Assembly (NCBI GenBank): GCA_029268305.1
Contig: JAJUGE010000034.1
Location: 1 to 32,695 of the forward strand
Length of the DNA: 32,695 nt
Origin: Alphaproteobacteria bacterium
GTDB lineage: Bacteria; Pseudomonadota; Alphaproteobacteria; JAJUGE01
Direction: 5' to 3'
Made by a program: the position numbers and the translations under genes. The notes under the pieces were generated by a model, which was not told the DNA's origin, made no database searches, and saw nothing but the letters and a program-made list of their open reading frames with translations. Shown here piece after piece: positions 18,666-27,836 of this stretch (its first letter is position 1; every line of letters starts with the position of its first letter).

Positions 18666-19538
18666 GTGAAGATGCGGATGATTCGGAACGTCGTGGTCGA
18701 TGGCCGCAGAACCAGCATGCGTCTCGAGCCTGAAATTTGGGCTGTACTCGAGGACGCAGCCGCAATCGAGGGCCTCGCGATCGGTCAGATCTGTTCGCTC
18801 GTAAAACAGCGGCGCAATTCGAACCTGAGCTCGGCGGTGCGGGTCTTCGCATTGCTCTACCGGACCTACCACCAGCTTGCCCCGGCACTCGAGCAACTGG
18901 GTCCCGCGAGAGAGCCGATGGCACCGCTGGTGCCGTCCGCCCTCACGAAAGTGGAACCGGTCGAGACCCGGCATATCGGCTGCGGCTCCAACTGTGTGGA
19001 GGGTTTGTCCTACGCCCTCGAAGCGCTGCCCGCCCTCCCGGTTCCCGTCTTGCGAGAGGCCCTGGGCTGCTGGCATACGCTGCGGCCCGATCAGGAACCC
19101 GGCGTCCCCGCACACGACACGATGCTGCACCATCTCGAGCGGCTGGGGGCGACGAGGATCCCTTCGGATCCGGCGGACCAATCGCTGACGGTCACCGTCA
19201 TCGACGTCACGGCCGACGATCCGCACCGCTTCACCTTCGGCGAAGCTCACGAGATAAACTGCCTCTTCGCCGGCCGCGACATCTCTCACCGACCGGTCGC
19301 CGACCATCCGTTCCAGCTGCATGCCCGCGAGATGCTGCAGGACTACGGCCTCGTGAAGACCGAGCGGGCACCGATGTTCCACGTGCTGCGCCATACGTTC
19401 GGCGGCAAGCGACGCCACTATGCCCGCCTCACCGTCCCTCTCTCGAGCGGCGGTCGCGCCGTCGACACCGTCATGAGCATCGCCGTCCGGCTGTCGCCGC
19501 CCACCCTGCCGGAACTCGCCTCGGCCACAACGGCATAG
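18666..19538 (+). CDS. Ribbon-helix-helix protein with C-terminal PAS_5-like domain
   Basis: The 290-residue protein appears to join two domains. Residues about 6-70 (RNVVVDGRRTSMRLEPEIWAVLED, then NLSSAVRVFALLYRTY) match the RHH_4-type ribbon-helix-helix DNA-binding fold. After a Pro-rich linker, residues about 125-280 resemble PAS_5-type domains common in Alphaproteobacteria: LREALGCWHTLRPDQEPGVPAHD, then VIDVTADDPHRFTFGEA, LFAGRDIS and ARLTVPLSSGG. A sensory transcription regulator is plausible, but both domain calls rest on motif memory. GTG 18666 has GGGAG 5 nt upstream; ATG 18672 is an alternative. It stands alone between the groEL terminator and tRNA-Lys. Confidence 0.65.
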   Translation: MKMRMIRNVVVDGRRTSMRLEPEIWAVLEDAAAIEGLAIGQICSLVKQRRNSNLSSAVRVFALLYRTYHQLAPALEQLGPAREPMAPLVPSALTKVEPVETRHIGCGSNCVEGLSYALEALPALPVPVLREALGCWHTLRPDQEPGVPAHDTMLHHLERLGATRIPSDPADQSLTVTVIDVTADDPHRFTFGEAHEINCLFAGRDISHRPVADHPFQLHAREMLQDYGLVKTERAPMFHVLRHTFGGKRRHYARLTVPLSSGGRAVDTVMSIAVRLSPPTLPELASATTA

Positions 19539-19574
19539 CGCTGCCGGACAAAGGTCGCCGAACGTCAGGCAGCG
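19539..19574 (+). terminator. Hairpin directly after the RHH-PAS gene
   Basis: CGCTGCCGGAC (19539-19549) pairs with GTCAGGCAGCG (19564-19574) with one mismatch and a 14-nt loop, starting at the base after the stop codon. No T-run follows, so it may be a Rho-dependent end or an mRNA-stabilising structure. Confidence 0.35.
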
Positions 19575-19627
19575 ACGAACCGAGCTGGTGCCGGCTGACG
19601 ATCTAAAGGTCCGGACAATGGAAATAA

Positions 19628-19703
19628 TGGTGAGCCGGGTGGGACTCGAACCCACGACCAACGGATTAAAAGTCCGTTGCTCTACCGACTGAGCTACCGG
19701 CTC
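19628..19703 (-). tRNA. tRNA-Lys (anticodon UUU)
   Basis: Complete 76-nt cloverleaf on the minus strand. The acceptor stem GAGCCGG pairs with CCGGCTC, the discriminator base is A and CCA is encoded. The D-arm contains GCTCAGTCGGTAGAGC. The anticodon stem ACGGA/TCCGT encloses loop CTTTTAA with anticodon TTT. The T-arm is GTGGG-TTCGAGT-CCCAC. No integrase or direct repeat of its 3' end is visible, so it shows no sign of use as an attachment site. Confidence 0.98.
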
Positions 19704-19999
19704 ACGGTGCTCGGGCTATCGGCCCGGCAGGACTCGGGTAGATACAGGTCCTCATCCACCGCTGCAACCCTCCGGCCCGCTCAAATCATGGTCTGCCGCG
19801 AGGGGCGGCCGTGGAAGCTCGGCACCGGCGCCTGGCACGGGACCGTCGGCGGGCCTTTCGGCTTGCACGCGCTCCCTATGCATGTAGGCTCAGACTACAG
19901 GGAGAAGAACAATATCGCCCACAAACCAACGAACGAGCGGCCTGCCGTCCTGGCGGACGTGCGCGGAGGGCCGGAACCAAGGGGTCGATCTCGGCAAGC
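19704..19999. other. Intergenic region between tRNA-Lys and the ABC ATPase gene
   Basis: 296 bp without a convincing gene. It holds the putative tRNA promoter (19739-19767) at one end. At the other end only a weak AAGGGG lies about 15 nt before the ATPase start. I found no clear promoter for the ATPase pair here. Confidence 0.5.
19739..19767 (-). promoter_or_regulatory. Putative promoter of tRNA-Lys
   Basis: On the minus strand TTGCAG (19762-19767), a 17-bp spacer and TATCTA (19739-19744), 35 bp upstream of the mature tRNA 5' end. Spacing is ideal and both hexamers are partial matches. Confidence 0.4.
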
Positions 20000-20974
20000 A
20001 TGGCGGAACCAGTTCTGGAGCTCGACGAGCTCACTGTTAAATTTCACCTGAAGCGGGGCGAGCTCAAGGCGGTCGACGGCGTCTCGCTCAAGGTACGACG
20101 AGGAGAGACATTCGGCCTGGTCGGAGAATCGGGCTCCGGCAAATCGGTCACCGCCCGCACCATCATGCGCCTCCTGCCGAACCCGCCGGCGGAAATCGCG
20201 GGCGGGCGGGTCGTCTACGAGGGGCGCGACATCTACGATCTCGACGAGCGCGAGATGCGCGCGCTCCGCGGCCGCGAGATCGCCATGGTGTTCCAGGAGC
20301 CGATGAGCGCGCTCAACCCGGTCTTTACGGTCGCGACCCAGATCGGCGACGTGCTGCGCACCAACCTCGGCATGAGCAAGGCCGAGGCGCGCGAGCGGAC
20401 GGTCGAGCTGTTGAGCATGGTCGGCATACCCTCGCCGCATTCGCGCATCGACAGCTTTGTGCACGAATTCTCCGGCGGCATGCGCCAGCGGGTGATGCTG
20501 GCGATGGCGTTGAGCTGCGACCCGAAGTTCCTCATCGCCGACGAGCCGACCACCGCGCTCGACGTCACCATCCAGGCGACGATCCTCGAGCTGATCGGGC
20601 GCATGATCGAAGAGAAGGGCATGTCGCTGCTGTTCATCACCCACAATCTCGGGGTGGTGGCCCACGCCTGCGACACGATCGGCGTCATGTACGCCTCGCA
20701 CCTGGTGGAGCTGGCGGACAAGGAGGAGATCTTCTCCAACCCGCAGCACCCGTACACGCTGGGGCTCCTGAATTCGATCCCCCGCCTCGACCAGCAGCAG
20801 CGCTATCTCACGCCGATTACGGGGACGGTCTGCAACATGATCGACCCGCCCCGCGGCTGCAAGTTCCACCCCCGCTGCGCCCACGCGATGGACGTGTGCC
20901 GGCAGACGGTCCCGGAGTTCAGAGAGATCGCTCCGGGGCACTTTTCCGCCTGCCACCTGAACGACATGCGGTAG
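20000..20974 (+). CDS. Peptide-type ABC transporter ATP-binding protein (DppD/OppD-like)
   Basis: First ATPase of a family-5 (dipeptide/oligopeptide/nickel) importer. The 324 residues include Walker A GESGSGKS (42-49), Q-loop [11 protein letters not shown], signature SGGMRQR (158-164), Walker B FLIADE (177-182) and the Oligo_HPY C-terminal region [15 protein letters not shown]. The cysteines in that region are typical of OppD/DppD types and can hold an iron-sulfur cluster in some homologues. The frame is open further upstream, but ATG 20000 ([15 protein letters not shown]) matches the family start. The Shine-Dalgarno site is weak. The second ATPase follows after 4 bp. Both genes converge on the permease cassettes. 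Confidence 0.93.
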   Translation: MAEPVLELDELTVKFHLKRGELKAVDGVSLKVRRGETFGLVGESGSGKSVTARTIMRLLPNPPAEIAGGRVVYEGRDIYDLDEREMRALRGREIAMVFQEPMSALNPVFTVATQIGDVLRTNLGMSKAEARERTVELLSMVGIPSPHSRIDSFVHEFSGGMRQRVMLAMALSCDPKFLIADEPTTALDVTIQATILELIGRMIEEKGMSLLFITHNLGVVAHACDTIGVMYASHLVELADKEEIFSNPQHPYTLGLLNSIPRLDQQQRYLTPITGTVCNMIDPPRGCKFHPRCAHAMDVCRQTVPEFREIAPGHFSACHLNDMR

Positions 20975-20978
20975 CGCC

Positions 20979-21956
<978 letters not shown>

Positions 21957-21980
21957 CGGACGGCACGGACCGTTCGCAGT

Positions 21981-22006
21981 CGCCCGGCTCCCGCAGGAGC
22001 CGGGCG
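21981..22006. terminator. Bidirectional terminator-like hairpin between convergent transporter genes
   Basis: An 11-bp perfect stem (21981-21991 with 21996-22006; core GCCCGGCTCC/GGAGCCGGGC) with loop CGCA. It lies in the 57-bp gap between the DppF-like gene (plus) and the DppC-like gene (minus). T-runs are short on both strands. Confidence 0.65.
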
Positions 22007-22013
22007 GTTTGCG

Positions 22014-22985
22014 TCAGCGGTCCGCCAATCGAGGGTCGAGCACGTCGCGCAGGCCGTCCCCGAACAGGTTGAAGGCGAGCACGGCGAAGCAGATGGCGAG
22101 CCCCGGGAAGACGGCGATCATCGGGTGCGTCTGCATGTGGTCGCGCGCGACGCTGAGATCGGCGCCCCAGTCCGGTGTCGGCGGCGGCGTGCCGAGGCCG
22201 AGGAACGACAGCGCGGCGATGATGAGAATCATATAGCCGAGCCGCACCGTCGAGTTGACGATCAGCGGCGAGACGCAGTTCGGCAGGATCTGCCTCATCG
22301 CTACCGAAAAGCTGCCTTCCCCGACGACCTTGGATGCCTCGACATACTCCTTGCGCGCCTCCACCAGAGCGGTGCCCCGCGCCAGGCGGGCCACCTCCGG
22401 CATGAAGGCGAAGCCGAGTGCGAAGACGAGGATCGCGTCGTTCCAGAAGCCCTCGAGCTTCCATTCGCGCGCCAAGGTCACTATCAGCAAGTAGAGGAGC
22501 AGCCCCGGAAACGCGAGCAGACCGTCCACAAAGCGCATGGCGAGCCCGTCGACCCTCCCGCCGAAATAGCCGGCGAGGATTCCGAACGGTATGCCGAGCG
22601 ACAACCCGAAGATCACCGCCGCCACGCTCATGGCGATGGTGCGCTGCCCGCCATACAGCACCCGGGAGTAGATGTCGCGGCCGAACTTGTCGGTCCCGAA
22701 ATAGTGCTCCGAACTCATCGGCGCGAGCCGGTCGCGGTAGTCCGGCTTGATCGGGTCGTGCGTCGCCAGCACCGGCGTCAGCAGGCACACGATGAACAGA
22801 AACACGATCATGATGCCGCCCACCGTTGCGGTGCGGCTCTTCGAGAGTTCCTGCAGACCCGTTCTCGTTCCCGCGGAGATGCGGCGCACGCGGATCTTCA
22901 GCGGGGTGTCGTTGGGATCCACCGCGTCCACCCGCTGCCGGGAGCGGAGCTGACGCTCCATCGTCGTCGCTTTTCCGTCAGGCAT
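22014..22985 (-). CDS. Peptide-type ABC transporter permease, DppC-like (cassette A)
   Basis: Second permease subunit of cassette A, 323 residues. It has the OppC-type N-terminal region (LSKSRTATVGGIMIVFLFIVCLLTPVLA), the SEHYFGTDKFGRDIYSR motif, the permease EAA loop (EARKEYVEASKVVGEGSFSVAMRQILPN), about six helices and C-terminal NLFGDGLRDVLDPRL. The start ATG 22985 shares one base with the DppB-like stop (TGATG), indicating coupling; ATG 22961 (MERQLRS) is possible. A longer open frame upstream is a shadow of the neighbouring gene. It is closely similar to the cassette B protein at 25813-26781. Confidence 0.93.
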   Translation of the reverse strand: MPDGKATTMERQLRSRQRVDAVDPNDTPLKIRVRRISAGTRTGLQELSKSRTATVGGIMIVFLFIVCLLTPVLATHDPIKPDYRDRLAPMSSEHYFGTDKFGRDIYSRVLYGGQRTIAMSVAAVIFGLSLGIPFGILAGYFGGRVDGLAMRFVDGLLAFPGLLLYLLIVTLAREWKLEGFWNDAILVFALGFAFMPEVARLARGTALVEARKEYVEASKVVGEGSFSVAMRQILPNCVSPLIVNSTVRLGYMILIIAALSFLGLGTPPPTPDWGADLSVARDHMQTHPMIAVFPGLAICFAVLAFNLFGDGLRDVLDPRLADR

Positions 22986-23935
22986 CAGGCCATCCCCACG
23001 CGCGGGTTGAGGACGCGATACAGAATGTCGACCGCGAGGTTGATCAGCACGACCATGACGCCGAGCACCAGCACCCCGGCCTGGATCATCGGGAAGTCGC
23101 GCAACTGGATGGCCTGGAAGATGGTCAGACCGATGCCCGGCCAAGAGAAGATGGACTCCAGAACCACCGTGCCTCCGAGCAGATTGGCGAGTTGGAGGCC
23201 GCTGATGGTGACGGTGGGGATCAGCGCGTTGCGCAGCGTATACTTGTAGATGACCTTCCGCTCGGAAAGGCCGAGCGAACGGCCGGTGTTCACATAATCC
23301 TTGTTGATCTCGTCGAGCATGCTGGAGCGCGTGAGCCGCGTCGTGAAAGCGGCCTGGCGGAAACCGATCGCCAGTGCCGGCAGCACGAGATAGGTGACGC
23401 TCGCGCCGAAGTCGGTGAACGGACTGACATAGCCTGAGGACGGCAGCCAGCCGAGGTGCAGCGAGAAGAGCATGATGCACAGAATCGCGAACCAGAACTC
23501 CGGGATCGAGATCCCGATCAGCGACGAGACCTGCGCTACATAGTCGGTCGGCGTGTTGCGCCGGACTGCGGCGATGGTGCCGAGCGGCACCGCGATCAGG
23601 ATGGAAAGGCCGATGCCGACGACCGCCAGGTAGACCGTCGCCGGTATCCGCTCGAACAGCTCCTGCGAGACGGGACGGCGCGTGACGAGTGAATGGCCGA
23701 AGTCGCCCTGCAGGACGTTACCGAGCCATACGGCGTACTGCACGTAGATCGGCCGGTTCAGCCCGAATTCCTCTTCGAGGGCGGCTCTCACCTCCGGGTC
23801 CTCGGCCGCTTCCTGACCCGCCAGGCTGTCAATTACGTCGCCCGGCAGAGCGTGAACGAATCCGAAAACCAGCACCGACAGAACGAACACGACCGGGATC
23901 AGCTGCAGAATGCGGTTGATCACGTAAACGAGCAC
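22985..23935 (-). CDS. Peptide-type ABC transporter permease, DppB-like (cassette A)
   Basis: First permease subunit of cassette A, 316 residues. It begins with the DppB/OppB hallmark MLVYVINRILQLIPVVF and FVHALPGDV, then EEEFGLNRPIYVQYAVWL, GDFGHSLVTRRPV and the EAA loop near DYVNTGRSLGLSERKVIYKYTLRNALIP. It ends in YRVLNPRVGMA and has about six membrane helices. GTG 23935 is preceded by a perfect GGAGGT 6 nt upstream. Its partner at 26781-27731 has the same length and, by eye, roughly nine identical residues in ten. A strong hairpin separates it from its binding-protein gene. Confidence 0.94.
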   Translation of the reverse strand: MLVYVINRILQLIPVVFVLSVLVFGFVHALPGDVIDSLAGQEAAEDPEVRAALEEEFGLNRPIYVQYAVWLGNVLQGDFGHSLVTRRPVSQELFERIPATVYLAVVGIGLSILIAVPLGTIAAVRRNTPTDYVAQVSSLIGISIPEFWFAILCIMLFSLHLGWLPSSGYVSPFTDFGASVTYLVLPALAIGFRQAAFTTRLTRSSMLDEINKDYVNTGRSLGLSERKVIYKYTLRNALIPTVTISGLQLANLLGGTVVLESIFSWPGIGLTIFQAIQLRDFPMIQAGVLVLGVMVVLINLAVDILYRVLNPRVGMA

Positions 23936-23991
23936 AGCTTACCTCCAACACCGTCGGCTGCGGAACACGCGGCCGACTTTGCGAATGCGAC

Positions 23992-24021
23992 CGGGCCGCG
24001 GCGGCAACCCGCCGCGGCCCG
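23992..24021 (-). repeat. Strong intergenic hairpin between binding-protein and DppB genes (cassette A)
   Basis: Perfect 13-bp GC-rich stem, 23992-24004 with 24009-24021, and a CAAC loop. It starts 14 bp after the binding-protein stop (minus strand). Such structures often stabilise the upstream binding-protein mRNA or attenuate read-through into permease genes. It has no T-run. Confidence 0.75.
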
Positions 24022-24035
24022 CCAATCCGATGGTG

Positions 24036-25649
24036 TCAGGCTTCTTCGAAATAGGCGGTCCTGATGCCACCGCCGGCCGTGCTGAACGCTCCGGCAAAAG
24101 CGGGGCGATACCCTTTGAGCCGGTTCGTGCCCGCCGATGTCATGGGCACGGCATGGGTGTAGATGAGGGCGGCGTCCTCATTCACCAGGCTCTCGACCTC
24201 GGTGTAGAGCTCGATCCGCTTCTCCTTGTCGAGCGTCTGCCGCGCTTCGAGGATGAGCTTATCCACCTGCTCGTTCTTGTAGCCGAGACGAAGCTGGTTC
24301 TCCGCTGCGCTGGAAAGGATCCAGCGGGAATACCAGCCGTCCGGCTCGAACCGATAGCTGGTGGCGGTCGAATCGATGCCCCAGTCATCCTTCGCGTATT
24401 TCTGCCGCAGGACCGGATTGTCGAACACCTCGTTGGTCGCATTGAACCCGGCATCGAGCAGCATGGCGTGCACAAGCTCGGCGGTCTGGCTCATGTACTG
24501 GAACGACTGACGGGCGACGACCGCGATCGGCATGTTCTCCATGTTGAGCTTGCGAAGGATCGAGCGCGACTTCTCGGGGTCGTACTCCTTGACGTTGCGG
24601 ATGCCCGGCATGTGCCAGGGGCTGGCTTCGCTGTAATAGCCGTTTAGCGGGTACCCCAGCTCCTCGAACACGGCGTGGTGGATCGCTTCGCGATCGATCG
24701 CATGGGCGATCGCGTGGCGCAGCAGCTTCCCGTCGGGCGCGTCCATGGCGAACGGCCCGCTCTTCACGTTGATGTTCAGATGACCGGAGCCGATGTGCGG
24801 CGCTTCGAAGATATCAAAGGCTTCGCCATAAGACTCCCGGAACGGTCGCACGTCGTTGAAGGCCATGTTGTCGATGAGATCGAGTTCGCCGGTGCGCAGC
24901 GACGTCAGGCGGACCTGATCCTCCCGCTTCGGGTAGCCCTCGATCGCATCGAGGTAAGGAAGCTGGTTCCCGTGCTCGTCGGTCTCGAAATAGTTCTCGA
25001 ACCGGACCAGCTCCGTCTTCGCGTACCGGTTCCAGCTCACGAACTTGAACGGACCACAGCCGATCGGATGCGTGTCGACCTGGTCGACACTGTCGGGTGC
25101 CATCAGATTGCAGGGATAATAGACGACGTTGGCGGCGAAAACCGCGCTCGGCTCCTTCAGCCGGATGCGGAGCGTGTGCTTGTCGTCGACGATGATCTCA
25201 TCGACGTCCTCGAGGCTCGCGCGCGTGAAGGCGTGGCTGGTCTTGGGGTCGAGAATGCGTTCGAAGTTCCACTTCACCGATTCGGCATCGACGTCCCGGC
25301 CGTTGTGGTACTCGACCCCTTTCCGCAAGCGGAAAGTGTAGACCATCAGGTCGTCGGAGATGTCCCACTCCTCCGCGACGCCCGGAACGATGTTCATGTC
25401 CAGGTCGAGGTCGAGCAGGCCCTGGGTCGTGGCCGCCAGCGGTGTGGAGATGTAGTAGACGAGGTTGCGATGCGGATCGAGCGCCGTGCTGTCGACCCGC
25501 GTCCCGAAGCGCAGCGTGCCGCCCCGCTTCGGCGCCGCCTTCGACAATCGCGGCAAACCGATCGCGCCCAGGCCTGCAGCGCCGGCAGTGGTCGCCATGA
25601 ACTGGCGACGCGTCTGATTGAATCCCTTTCTCACAGGTGCGTCCGACAA
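24036..25649 (-). CDS. Family-5 extracellular solute-binding protein, Tat signal (cassette A)
   Basis: Periplasmic binding protein (SBP_bac_5 fold) of the transporter. The 537 residues start with a twin-arginine signal (TRRQFMATTAGAAGLGAIG, then a cleavage region before APKRGG), so it is probably exported folded. Family motifs include YTFRLRKGVEYHNGRDVDAESVKW, HPIGCGPFKFVSW, HAIDREAI and SPWHMPG. The preferred start is TTG 25649, because GGAGG lies 6 nt upstream; no ATG in the right place has a ribosome-binding site. The ligand (peptide, nickel, glycoside or other) cannot be read from the sequence. It is similar throughout to the cassette B protein at 27837-29471. Confidence 0.92.
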   Translation of the reverse strand: MSDAPVRKGFNQTRRQFMATTAGAAGLGAIGLPRLSKAAPKRGGTLRFGTRVDSTALDPHRNLVYYISTPLAATTQGLLDLDLDMNIVPGVAEEWDISDDLMVYTFRLRKGVEYHNGRDVDAESVKWNFERILDPKTSHAFTRASLEDVDEIIVDDKHTLRIRLKEPSAVFAANVVYYPCNLMAPDSVDQVDTHPIGCGPFKFVSWNRYAKTELVRFENYFETDEHGNQLPYLDAIEGYPKREDQVRLTSLRTGELDLIDNMAFNDVRPFRESYGEAFDIFEAPHIGSGHLNINVKSGPFAMDAPDGKLLRHAIAHAIDREAIHHAVFEELGYPLNGYYSEASPWHMPGIRNVKEYDPEKSRSILRKLNMENMPIAVVARQSFQYMSQTAELVHAMLLDAGFNATNEVFDNPVLRQKYAKDDWGIDSTATSYRFEPDGWYSRWILSSAAENQLRLGYKNEQVDKLILEARQTLDKEKRIELYTEVESLVNEDAALIYTHAVPMTSAGTNRLKGYRPAFAGAFSTAGGGIRTAYFEEA

Positions 25650-25655
25650 GTCGTT

Positions 25656-25660
25656 CCTCC
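25656..25660 (-). promoter_or_regulatory. Ribosome-binding site that fixes a TTG start
   Basis: GGAGG on the minus strand, 6 nt before TTG 25649. This spacing supports TTG initiation of the cassette A binding protein instead of the ATG codons further upstream. Confidence 0.7.
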
Positions 25661-25728
25661 GTTTCCACGTTCTTCTTTCTCGGCATGACATCTGGCGCCA
25701 TGCCGGACGGCGAAGCCCTTTCGACAAA

Positions 25729-25766
25729 CGACCGGAGCTGCGGGCACCGCCCGCAGTTTCCGGTCG
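25729..25766 (-). terminator. Hairpin terminator between cassettes B and A
   Basis: CGACCGGA and CTGCGGGC (25729-25745) pair with GCCCGCAG and TCCGGTCG (25749-25766) through a small 1/2-nt bulge, giving 16 pairs around loop ACC. On the minus strand it follows the cassette B DppC-like stop by 46 bp and is trailed by GTTTGTCG. It probably ends cassette B transcription. Confidence 0.7.
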
Positions 25767-25812
25767 TAGGAAACGCTACATGCTGAAAGCGGCCAAGGCC
25801 AGCGGGATCGCG

Positions 25813-26781
25813 TCAGCGCTCCGCCGTCCGGGGGTCGAGGATGTCGCGGAGGCCGTCCCCGAACAGATTGAAAGCCAGCACGGAGAAACAGATCGCGAGG
25901 CCGGGGAAGATCGCGATCATCGGATGCTGCTCCATATGGTCGCGGGCGACATTGAGATCCGCGCCCCAGTCCGGTGTCGGCGGCGGCGTGCCGAGGCCAA
26001 GGAACGAGAGTGCAGCGATGATCAGGATCATGTAGCCGAGCCGAACCGTTGCATTGACGATCAGCGGCGAGACGCAGTTTGGAAGGATCTGCCTCATCGC
26101 GACCGAGAATCGGTGCTCTCCGATTACGTGCGACGCCTCGACATATTCCTTCCGAGCCTCGACCAGCGCGGCACCGCGTGCCAATCGGGCGACCTCGGGC
26201 ATGAACGCAAACCCGAGTGCAAACACGAGGATGGCGTCGTTCCAGAAGCCCTCGAGCTTCCATTCCCTGGACAGGGTCACGATGAGCAGGTAGAGGAGAA
26301 GGCCTGGGAATGCGAGCAGCCCGTCGACGAAGCGCATCCCGACCGCATCGACGCGGCCGCCGAAGTACCCGGACAGGATGCCGAACGGTATGCCGATGGC
26401 GAGACCGAAAGCCACCGCGGCGACGCTGATGGCGATGGTGCGCTGGCCGCCATACAGGACGCGCGAGTAGATGTCCCGGCCGAACTTGTCGGTGCCGAAA
26501 TAATGCTCGCTGCTGATCGGGGCGAGCCGATCACGGTAGTCGGGCTTGATCGGGTCGTGCGTGGCGAGAACGGGCGTCAGCAGAGCCACGACGAACAGGA
26601 AGACGATCATGATGCCGCCGAGCGTCGCGGTGCGGCTCTTCGACAGCTCCTCCAGCCCTTCCCTGGAGACGGCCGATACCCGGCGCATCCGGATCTTCCA
26701 AGGCGTCACATCGGCGGCCGCGGTGTCGTGTCGCCGAACCGACCGGAGCTGACGCTCCATCGCTGTCCTTCCCTCCGGCAT
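25813..26781 (-). CDS. Peptide-type ABC transporter permease, DppC-like (cassette B)
   Basis: Paralogue of the protein at 22014-22985, 322 residues, with the same motifs: LSKSRTATLGGIMIVFLFVV, SEHYFGTDKFGRDIYSR, the EAA loop ending SVAMRQILPN, and the C-terminal NLFGDGLRDILDPRTAER. Differences cluster in the N-terminal 40 residues and in scattered helix positions. ATG 26781 overlaps the DppB-like stop (TGATG). ATG 26760 (MERQLRS) has a good GGAGGGAAGGA site, so the true start could be 7 codons later. It ends before the intercassette hairpin. Confidence 0.93.
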   Translation of the reverse strand: MPEGRTAMERQLRSVRRHDTAAADVTPWKIRMRRVSAVSREGLEELSKSRTATLGGIMIVFLFVVALLTPVLATHDPIKPDYRDRLAPISSEHYFGTDKFGRDIYSRVLYGGQRTIAISVAAVAFGLAIGIPFGILSGYFGGRVDAVGMRFVDGLLAFPGLLLYLLIVTLSREWKLEGFWNDAILVFALGFAFMPEVARLARGAALVEARKEYVEASHVIGEHRFSVAMRQILPNCVSPLIVNATVRLGYMILIIAALSFLGLGTPPPTPDWGADLNVARDHMEQHPMIAIFPGLAICFSVLAFNLFGDGLRDILDPRTAER

Positions 26782-27731
26782 CAACTCAGCCCCACCCGCG
26801 GATTGAGGAAGCGGTAGAGAATGTCCACCAGCAGGTTGATCGTCACGACCATGACGCCGAGCACCAGCACGCCCGCCTGGATCACCGGAAAGTCGCGGAG
26901 CTGGATCGCCTGGTAGATCGTCAGCCCGATGCCGGGCCATGAGAAGATCGACTCCAGCACGACGGTGCCGCCGAGCAGGTTGGCGAGCTGCAGGCCGCTG
27001 ATGGTCACCGTGGGGATCAGAGCGTTACGAAGCGTGTACTTGTAGATGATCTTCCGCTCGGGAAGCCCCAGCGAGCGCGCGGTGTCGACATACTCCTTGT
27101 GCACCTCGTCGAGCATGCTCGAGCGCGTGAGGCGCGTCGTGTAGGCGGCCTGGCGGAAGCCGATCGCCAGTGCCGGAAGCACGAGATAGGTGAGGCTGAG
27201 GCCGAGATCGTCGAGCGGGCTCACATACCCCGAGGACGGCAGCCATCCGAGGTGCAACGAGAAGAGCATGATGCACAGGATCGCGAACCAGAACTCGGGG
27301 ATCGAGATCCCGATCAGCGACGAGATCTGTGCCGCGTAATCGGTCGGCGTGTTGCGCCGGATGGCGGCGATCGTGCCGAGCGGCACGGCGATGGGCATCG
27401 ACAGCCCGATGCCGACCACCGCGAGATAGACCGTGGCCGGAATGCGCTCCAGCAATTCGACGGATACGGGCCGCCTCGTGACGAGCGACTTGCCGAAATC
27501 GCCCTGCAGCACCTTTCCGGCCCACACGGCGTACTGAACGTAGATCGGCTGATCGAGACCGAACTCCTTCTCGAGCGCGGCCCTGACCTCCGGGTCCTCG
27601 GCCGCCTCGTCACCGGCGAGGCTGTCGATCACGTCGCCGGGCAGCGCATGGACGAAGCCGAACACCAGCACCGACAGGACGAACACGACCGGAATCAACT
27701 GCAGTATGCGATTCAGAACGTAGACGAGCAC
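26781..27731 (-). CDS. Peptide-type ABC transporter permease, DppB-like (cassette B)
   Basis: Paralogue of the protein at 22985-23935 and identical in length (316 residues). It starts MLVYVLNRILQLIPVVF and carries FVHALPGDV, EKEFGLDQPIYVQYAVW, GDFGKSLVTRRPV and the EAA loop near EYVDTARSLGLPERKIIYKYTLRNALIP, ending YRFLNPRVGLS. The start is GTG 27731 with a GAGGTG site upstream. Substitutions versus cassette A are mostly conservative and no catalytic-type motif is lost, so both copies look functional. Confidence 0.94.
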   Translation of the reverse strand: MLVYVLNRILQLIPVVFVLSVLVFGFVHALPGDVIDSLAGDEAAEDPEVRAALEKEFGLDQPIYVQYAVWAGKVLQGDFGKSLVTRRPVSVELLERIPATVYLAVVGIGLSMPIAVPLGTIAAIRRNTPTDYAAQISSLIGISIPEFWFAILCIMLFSLHLGWLPSSGYVSPLDDLGLSLTYLVLPALAIGFRQAAYTTRLTRSSMLDEVHKEYVDTARSLGLPERKIIYKYTLRNALIPTVTISGLQLANLLGGTVVLESIFSWPGIGLTIYQAIQLRDFPVIQAGVLVLGVMVVTINLLVDILYRFLNPRVGLS

Positions 27732-27779
27732 GGATACGGCACCTCCTCACCCCGGCATCCCGGCGCATCGCGCCGGTGT

Positions 27780-27826
27780 GGAAGCGCGAGGCGGCGGCAG
27801 GCACCAGCCGCCGACACTCGGCTTCC
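27780..27826 (-). repeat. Compound hairpin between binding-protein and DppB genes (cassette B)
   Basis: GGAAGC-GCGAG (27780-27790) pairs with CTCGGCTTCC (27817-27826) around an inner GGCGGC/GCCGCC stem. It starts 10 bp after the cassette B binding-protein stop, the same place as the cassette A hairpin, but the sequence is different. Confidence 0.6.
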
Positions 27827-27836
27827 CCAAGCGGCC

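Noticed and set aside
19628-19703. tRNA-Lys as a possible genomic-island insertion site
   Set aside because: No integrase, direct repeat of the tRNA 3' end or shift in base composition is visible on either side.
22986-23480. N-terminal extension of the cassette A DppC frame
   Set aside because: The extension overlaps the DppB-like gene out of frame and lacks membrane or permease motifs; the TGATG start explains the gene.
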